DNA of 64,000 bases from Corylus avellana (Eukaryota; Streptophyta; Magnoliopsida; Fagales; Betulaceae), in NCBI RefSeq assembly GCF_901000735.1, contig NC_081544.1, positions 26,220,095-26,284,094 of the forward strand. Direction: 5' to 3'. This document shows positions 58,901 through 64,000 of this stretch, one piece after another. The notes below the pieces were generated by a model. It worked only from the letters and a program-made list of their open reading frames with translations. It had not been told where the DNA came from and searched no databases. A program made the translations under genes and the position numbers. The stretch's first letter is position 1, and every line of letters starts with the position of its first letter.

Positions 58901-59788
58901 AGGTTCCTTACGAAAGCATCTGTGAAAACTGGCTCGACAAATCCATGGATGCTTTGCTCAGTTACACAAGTAGAAGAGACAAAACAAATGTTACGAATGA
59001 TCCCAATCTTGGCTGCCATGTTTGTACCGAGCACAATGCTCGCCCAGACCAATACTCTTTTTGTTAAGCAAGGCACCACTCTTGAAAGAAGCATCGGCAG
59101 CTTCAAAATCCCCCCGGCAAGTTTAGTAGGATTTATAACCATATCCATGCTTATCTCTGTGGTGCTCTACGATCGGTTTCTTGTCAAGGGCATGCAGAGG
59201 TGGACGAAAAACCCCAGAGGCATAACTCTACTTCAAAGAATGGGAGTTGGGCTTGTTATCCACATTATAATTATGACAATTGCATCCCTAACGGAGAGAT
59301 ATAGACTTAGTGTGGCCAAGGAACATGGGTTGGTTGAAAATGGAGGACAAGTTCCTTTAACCATATTTATTTTACTTCCGCAATTCTTGCTTATGGGCAC
59401 GGCAGATGCATTTTTAGAGGTTGCGAAGATTGAGTTCTTCTATGACCAGGCGCCAGAAAGCATGAAGAGTCTTGGGACTTCCTATTCCATGACTACTCTA
59501 GGAGTTGGAAACTTTCTGAGTAGTTTCCTTCTTTCCACAGTTTCTCACATCACCAAGGAGCATGCTCACCGCGGATGGATTCTAGACAACCTCAATGCTT
59601 CTCATCTTGATTATTATTATGCATTTTTTGCTGTACTAAACGTCTTGAACTTGGTCTTCTTCTTGATTGTGATTAAGTTCTATGTGTATAAGGCTGAAAT
59701 TTCGGATTCAATACAAGTGCTTACAGAAGAATTGAAGGGGATGACAGTACAGGTATCAAACCATGAGGAATCCATGGCCAGGACGTAG
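55931..59788 (+). CDS. NPF/PTR family transporter C (NPF5.2/PTR3-like)
   Basis: Exons: 55931-56048, 56862-57079, 58250-58818, 58903-59788. They total 1791 nt and 596 residues. Splice sites are GT/AG. Exon 3 is one codon longer than in A and B (extra Asp in SDDTNIEN). ExxER is Glu42, Glu45, Arg46; GTGGTKPNIS, NVGWTLGYALPTLG and FFYDQAPESMKSLG are present, and about 12 helices are expected. The KQGTTLERSIGSF junction is uninterrupted, so it shows the pre-insertion state of the site split in B'. It is the cleanest member of the cluster: no transposon in its introns and the shortest intron 3 (84 bp). Likely plasma- or endomembrane-located proton symporter; peptide substrate is inferred from NPF5.2. 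Confidence 0.95.
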
Positions 59789-60034
59789 ATTGGAAACTGA
59801 CCAATGGGAAAGAATAAACACCATGCAGAAATCACAGCTGATCTTCAACTCCGTGATGGTCGTTATGGTACGTAAACGGGCCTTTTCATAGAGCACGATG
59901 TATTGCTATAGGCTTAATTATAGCTTTGGGTTCATGTTGTTATTTTGCTTTAATTTACCTCAATATATATGAGAATGTAATGTTTAATTACAGTTGTTTA
60001 ATAGAGAAGGAAAGCAATATAGTTGTGCCCAGGC
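59789..60034. other. 3' UTR region of gene C
   Basis: Shares words with the 3' UTR of gene A (AGCTTTGGGTTCATG, GCAATATAGTTGT). The similarity resumes after the hAT element at 62477 (AAGTGTTTG). Confidence 0.55.
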
Positions 60035-60177
60035 CAGTGGCAGAGCCAACCATTTTATATTGGGGTGCCGCTAAAATTTTTCTCCACCCTAAAAATTTGG
60101 TAATTCACACAATATATGCATCATAAAAAATATTTATAAAAGTTTATAAATATGTGCTCAAATTGATATATTAGAAA

Positions 60178-61543
60178 TTAGGGGTGCAAAGGCGGGCGGT
60201 TTTTAACCGCCCGCTAACCGCTAACCGCTATAACCGCCAACCGCCTAACCGCCTAACCGTTTAACCGCATTAACCGCTAACCGCCTAACCGCCATAACCG
60301 CCTAGCGGTTAGCAGTTAGCGGTTATTGGGTCTACTAACCGTAACCGCTAACCGCTAACCGCCTTTTTATATAATATATTTTTATAATTATACATATAAC
60401 ATAATCACTTGATCATTAAATCACAATTTTTTTAAAAATAATTAAATCACAATTTGAGTATTAATATATTATCACTATAATTTATATGATTATATCATAT
60501 AATCACTTGATCATTAAATCACAATTTTTTTAAAAAAATAATTAAATCACAATTTGAGTATTAATATATTATCACTATAATTTATATGATTATATCACAT
60601 GAGATTGATTATTAAATCATTTGATTATATAATAACAAATTATACATATATAATATGACATAACTCATAAGTATACTAATTCATACTAATACAACAATTA
60701 AATATCTAGAGACTTATTTCCAATGTATGTTATAAACCTATAAGTCTATATAAGTCTACATATGTATATGAATAATATAAATGTATAATATCAATAGTTA
60801 ATCATATGATTCAATGACAATTCAAATACTTTATTCAAGACTTCAAGTGAATCATATTATTAATGTACAATGATGATATGATTCGTATAATATCAAATTA
60901 AGTAATTGACATTGGATTAAACAATGACCAATGTGTTACTTATAAACATAATTTAAGTATTAATGTATTATCATTATAATTTTAGTAATTTATATATTAT
61001 CACTATAATTGATATGATTATATCACATGATGACTTGATCATTAAATCATATGATTATATAATAATAAATAATACATATATAATATGACATAACTCATAA
61101 GTCATAAGTCTACAAGTTAATCATATGATTCATGTACAATGATAATCACAATTGATTCAATTGAATTAAACAATATGTTACTTATAACTACAAGTCTACA
61201 ATTTAATTAAAGCATTATTAGATACTTTAGGAATTTAGGATTTAGGAGTTTGAACATTACCATTTACCATTAGATATTAAGTTCAATTCAAAGAAAAAAG
61301 ATTATAAGTAAATATGATAAGAATTTAAATAATTAATCATATGAATCATATGATATAATTTAATGAGACTATATGATTATATAATATCAAATTAAGTAAT
61401 TGACATTAGATTCAACAATGTGTTACTTATAATCACAATTGAAGTATTAATGTATTTTTTGAACATTTTTTAGAAAAAGAAATTTAACCATTTTTTGAAA
61501 GAAAAAAAAAAAAGAAGAAAATTAACAATTTTGAACAATTTTG

Positions 61544-61595
<52 letters not shown>

Positions 61596-62052
61596 GCTTA
61601 TAGTTATATTATATGCATATTGAATAATATAAATGTATAAGATAAATATTTAACTATATGATCCAATTACAATTCCAATACTTAATCAATTATTCATGTA
61701 CAATGACAATGACAATGTGATTCATATAATATCAAATTAAGTAATTGACATTGGATTAAACAATGTGTTACTTATAACTACAATTGAAGTATTTTTGTTT
61801 GTTTGTAAGTTTATAAGATCAACACTTAATCATATGATCCAATGACAATTCAAATATTTATAGCAATTGGGCCCAAGAAGATATTAAAAATACAAGAAAA
61901 AAAAATGAGGGTAAAAAAAAGCCCAAAAAAAAAGCCTAATTTTAAAAAAGCGGTTAGCGGGCGGTTATCTATTTCACTAACCGCTAACCGGCCACTAACC
62001 GCTAACCGTTAACCGCTAGGCGGTTAGCGGTTGCGGTTAGTGAAATTTACTA
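60178..62052. mobile_element. Nested element with TAACCGC/GCGGTTA arrays
   Basis: Begins around GGGGTGCAAAGGCGGGCGG. The left border carries about 20 TAACCGC-type heptamers at 60200-60362. The right border carries the same in both orientations at 61950-62045, running into the gap. The interior is very AT-rich with a 100-bp direct repeat (about 60401-60480 and 60503-60582), several copies of TAATTGACATTGGATTAA-type words and a (TA)n at 61549-61592. Termini resemble hAT subterminal binding-site arrays. The right end is hidden by the gap. Confidence 0.6.
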
Positions 62053-62152
62053 NNNNNNNNNNNNNNNNNNNNNNNNNNNNNNNNNNNNNNNNNNNNNNNN
62101 NNNNNNNNNNNNNNNNNNNNNNNNNNNNNNNNNNNNNNNNNNNNNNNNNNNN
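62053..62152. other. Assembly gap (100 N)
   Basis: Gap inside the nested element of the hAT insertion. Confidence 0.99.
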
Positions 62153-62486
62153 TAACATGTCAGCACTATATCAAAAAGGCAGAAATACAAAAAAAAAAAA
62201 AAAAAAAAAGTGTTTAAAACTGCACTTTACGAAGAGACTAAAGAGAGTTTGAAAGAGAGCGTCTTAAAGATTTTTTTTTTTTTTAGGGGTGCGGGAGAAG
62301 GGTTGCTATGTCTTGGGTAATGGGTAGGTAAAATTGTAATTTTTTTTTTTTTTAATTTTTTAATTTTTTGTTTTCAGGTGCTGTAGGTTTCAAAAAAAAA
62401 AAAAAAAAAAAATTTAAAATCCTTGGGGTGCCGTGGCACCCCCAAGGGGTAATGTGGCTCCGCCACTGGCCCAGGCCAATAAGTGT

Positions 62487-62740
62487 TTGGCACGTCACCA
62501 ATGTAGCGACGTGTCACTTTGACACTTTACTAATTGGTGATGTGCATGTGATTGTGCACACGTGACTAATCGGTGATATGTTAAAAACAACACTTCACAA
62601 TTTATTTTAATTTCAATTTTTTTTTTTCATTTTTTCCCTTTTTGAAATATTTTTGAATTGGGGACTTGTTAATATCTAACACGTTATCATTTAGTGACGT
62701 GTCAAATATGACACATCATTAAAAACAATGGTGACGTATG
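62487..62740. mobile_element. CACTA-like subterminal repeat remnant
   Basis: Clustered GACGTGTCA, GTGACGTGTCA and CACACGTGACTAAT words resemble the subterminal arrays of the other CACTA-like elements. No terminal CACTA motif was found. Confidence 0.4.
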
Positions 62741-63349
62741 GGAAAAAAAAAAAGAAGCACTGTAGATACTTTACTATTCTTTTTTTTTAGAGAGTATTCA
62801 TTTAGTACATTTAGGCAGACAAACTTGTCCAAAAAAATAAATTTACCTCCAAAAGAGAAATACAATATTGCCCTCTAAAATGTACTAAAATGGATCATGT
62901 TTTCGTGTTTGTCTTGGATGCCGTGACAATTAAGTAGAAAAAAAAACAATAAAAAAAATTCAATCATATATAACACTAAAATTTACGTGATTTGTCTAAA
63001 CAAACTTATGTTTACCGGAAAAGATAATCAGGAATAAATATACTATCAAAAGATAAAGTACAAAAAATAGCATAAAAAAAATTAAAAAAAAAAAAAAAAA
63101 ACCACTCAAACTCTCAATACATACAAAATAACTCCCATAATATATATATATATGAAAAAAAATAGAACTTTCACTATATATTACCTTTCCGCGTGATGCT
63201 ACTTTTTACCTGTGCAAAACGAGGCCGACAAGGTCTTTTTCCGGCAATTGTTTTATACCCCAATAATAGATATCGGCATGCCCCCCAATCATAAATGAAT
63301 TTAATGCATATGATAAAATGCAGATTGGCCATTCAATAAAGAAGAACAA
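62741..63349. other. AT-rich spacer
   Basis: Homopolymer-rich, no gene recognised. It includes a short (TA)n near 63139-63152. Confidence 0.6.
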
Positions 63350-63950
63350 GTGGGTTGACAAATCAACTTCTAGAGCTTGAAATGTTTGACGTAATTCATA
63401 GACTCCGTAAAGCTTTAGGATATATATCTAACCGTCAAAGCCATGACACCTGCGCACCAATGGGGTCTGATAGTCCATTACAAATTTTGGTCACCATTGG
63501 TAGCAATAATTAATAATAACGACTTCTTTTGTCCATGTGTAATGTTCATATATATAATTGATTTTAATTTAGACCATAGTTGTCAGTACGTCCCTTTCCG
63601 TATATATCTTTGGTCTATATATCTTGCTGGCCTATCGATCTCTGCCAAAGATATTTTCAATCCACTCTTTTCTTTTCTTTTCTATTTTCCTTCATTGTCT
63701 CCGTCATGCTCGGTGAGATGGCAACCTGTCACTACCAGTCTACCAGTCTACAACCCAAAAATATCTTTGCTTTCAATCATTCTTTCAAGTTGTATATAAT
63801 TAAGCTAATAACAACAAATTTAAAAGGTGATTTGTGGTGGATTTTACTCGAATTCAAAGATAATCAAATTTATTTCTACACACCCATGTGCCTTGAGAAT
63901 GGAGAAGCTAGGGAGAGGGAGTTCCTAACCCCATGGTGCGAATTGGCTCA
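63350..63950. repeat. Recurrent block R, copy 3
   Basis: Shares TGACAAATCAACTTCTAGAG, GTCACCATTGG and AACCCAAAAATATC words in the same order as the other two copies. Confidence 0.65.
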
Positions 63951-63952
63951 CA

Positions 63953-63978
63953 AATAAGTAAATAAATAAATAAATAAA
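63953..63978. repeat. (AAAT)n microsatellite
   Basis: About six AAAT/TAAA units near the window end. Confidence 0.85.
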
Positions 63979-64000
63979 AGGTGAGGGTGCTGATTGATAG

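Larger units (their letters stand above)
60035..62468. mobile_element. hAT-type element in the 3' flank of gene C
   Basis: Ends CAGTGGCAGAGCC and GGCTCCGCCACTG are inverted repeats. The flanking GCCCAGGC at 60027-60034 and 62469-62476 is a perfect 8-bp target duplication. No transposase is seen. It contains a nested element and a 100-N gap at 62053-62152. Confidence 0.82.

Noticed and set aside
60200..60362. Heptamer array as an interstitial telomere
   Set aside because: The unit TAACCGC is not the plant telomere CCCTAAA, and it occurs in both orientations at the ends of an element.
1..64000. CRISPR array, operon or bacterial features
   Set aside because: The sequence is plainly plant nuclear DNA; its repeats are transposons and satellites without CRISPR spacing.

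Overview
This is nuclear DNA from a dicot plant, most likely a woody, outcrossing species. The genes have spliced plant introns, the intergenic DNA is AT-rich, and nearly every class of plant transposon is present. The species cannot be named from the sequence.

Layout. (1) 902-5619, minus strand: first three coding exons of a cyanate hydratase (CYN) gene, with a 4.2 kb intron holding a decayed Copia-type gag. (2) 5.8-10.3 kb: gene-poor DNA with a repeat block and a 163-bp TRIM relic. (3) 10320-28632 and 28733-47890: the same segment twice, split by a 100-N gap. Each copy carries an LRR-receptor fragment, a hAT relic, and two NPF/PTR transporter genes, here called A and B (A' and B' in the second copy). 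B is cut off by the gap before its last exon. B' is complete and ends at 49491. (4) 49.5-55.8 kb: repeat-rich spacer. (5) 55931-59788: a third transporter gene, C, followed by a nested hAT element in its 3' flank. (6) 62.5-64 kb: repeats, including another copy of the block that also lies upstream of A and upstream of C.

A, B' and C each encode about 592-596 residues, with the same exon plan and an intact ExxER proton-coupling motif. They resemble Arabidopsis NPF5.2/PTR3, a stress-related di/tripeptide transporter. They form a tandem cluster and probably share related transport roles.

The most striking observation is in B'. A 77-bp-LTR TRIM retrotransposon inserted into coding sequence with a GGTAC target duplication. 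The duplication supplies the 5' splice site. The element's terminal CA plus the duplication's first G supplies the 3' splice site. Splicing would restore the ancestral reading frame exactly, a clean case of intron gain. The intron then grew by tandem duplication of exon tail plus LTR and by a CACTA-like insertion.

The 18-19 kb duplication breaks exactly at an assembly gap. It may be two haplotypes placed in series rather than a real tandem duplication. The array may therefore hold three genes, not five.
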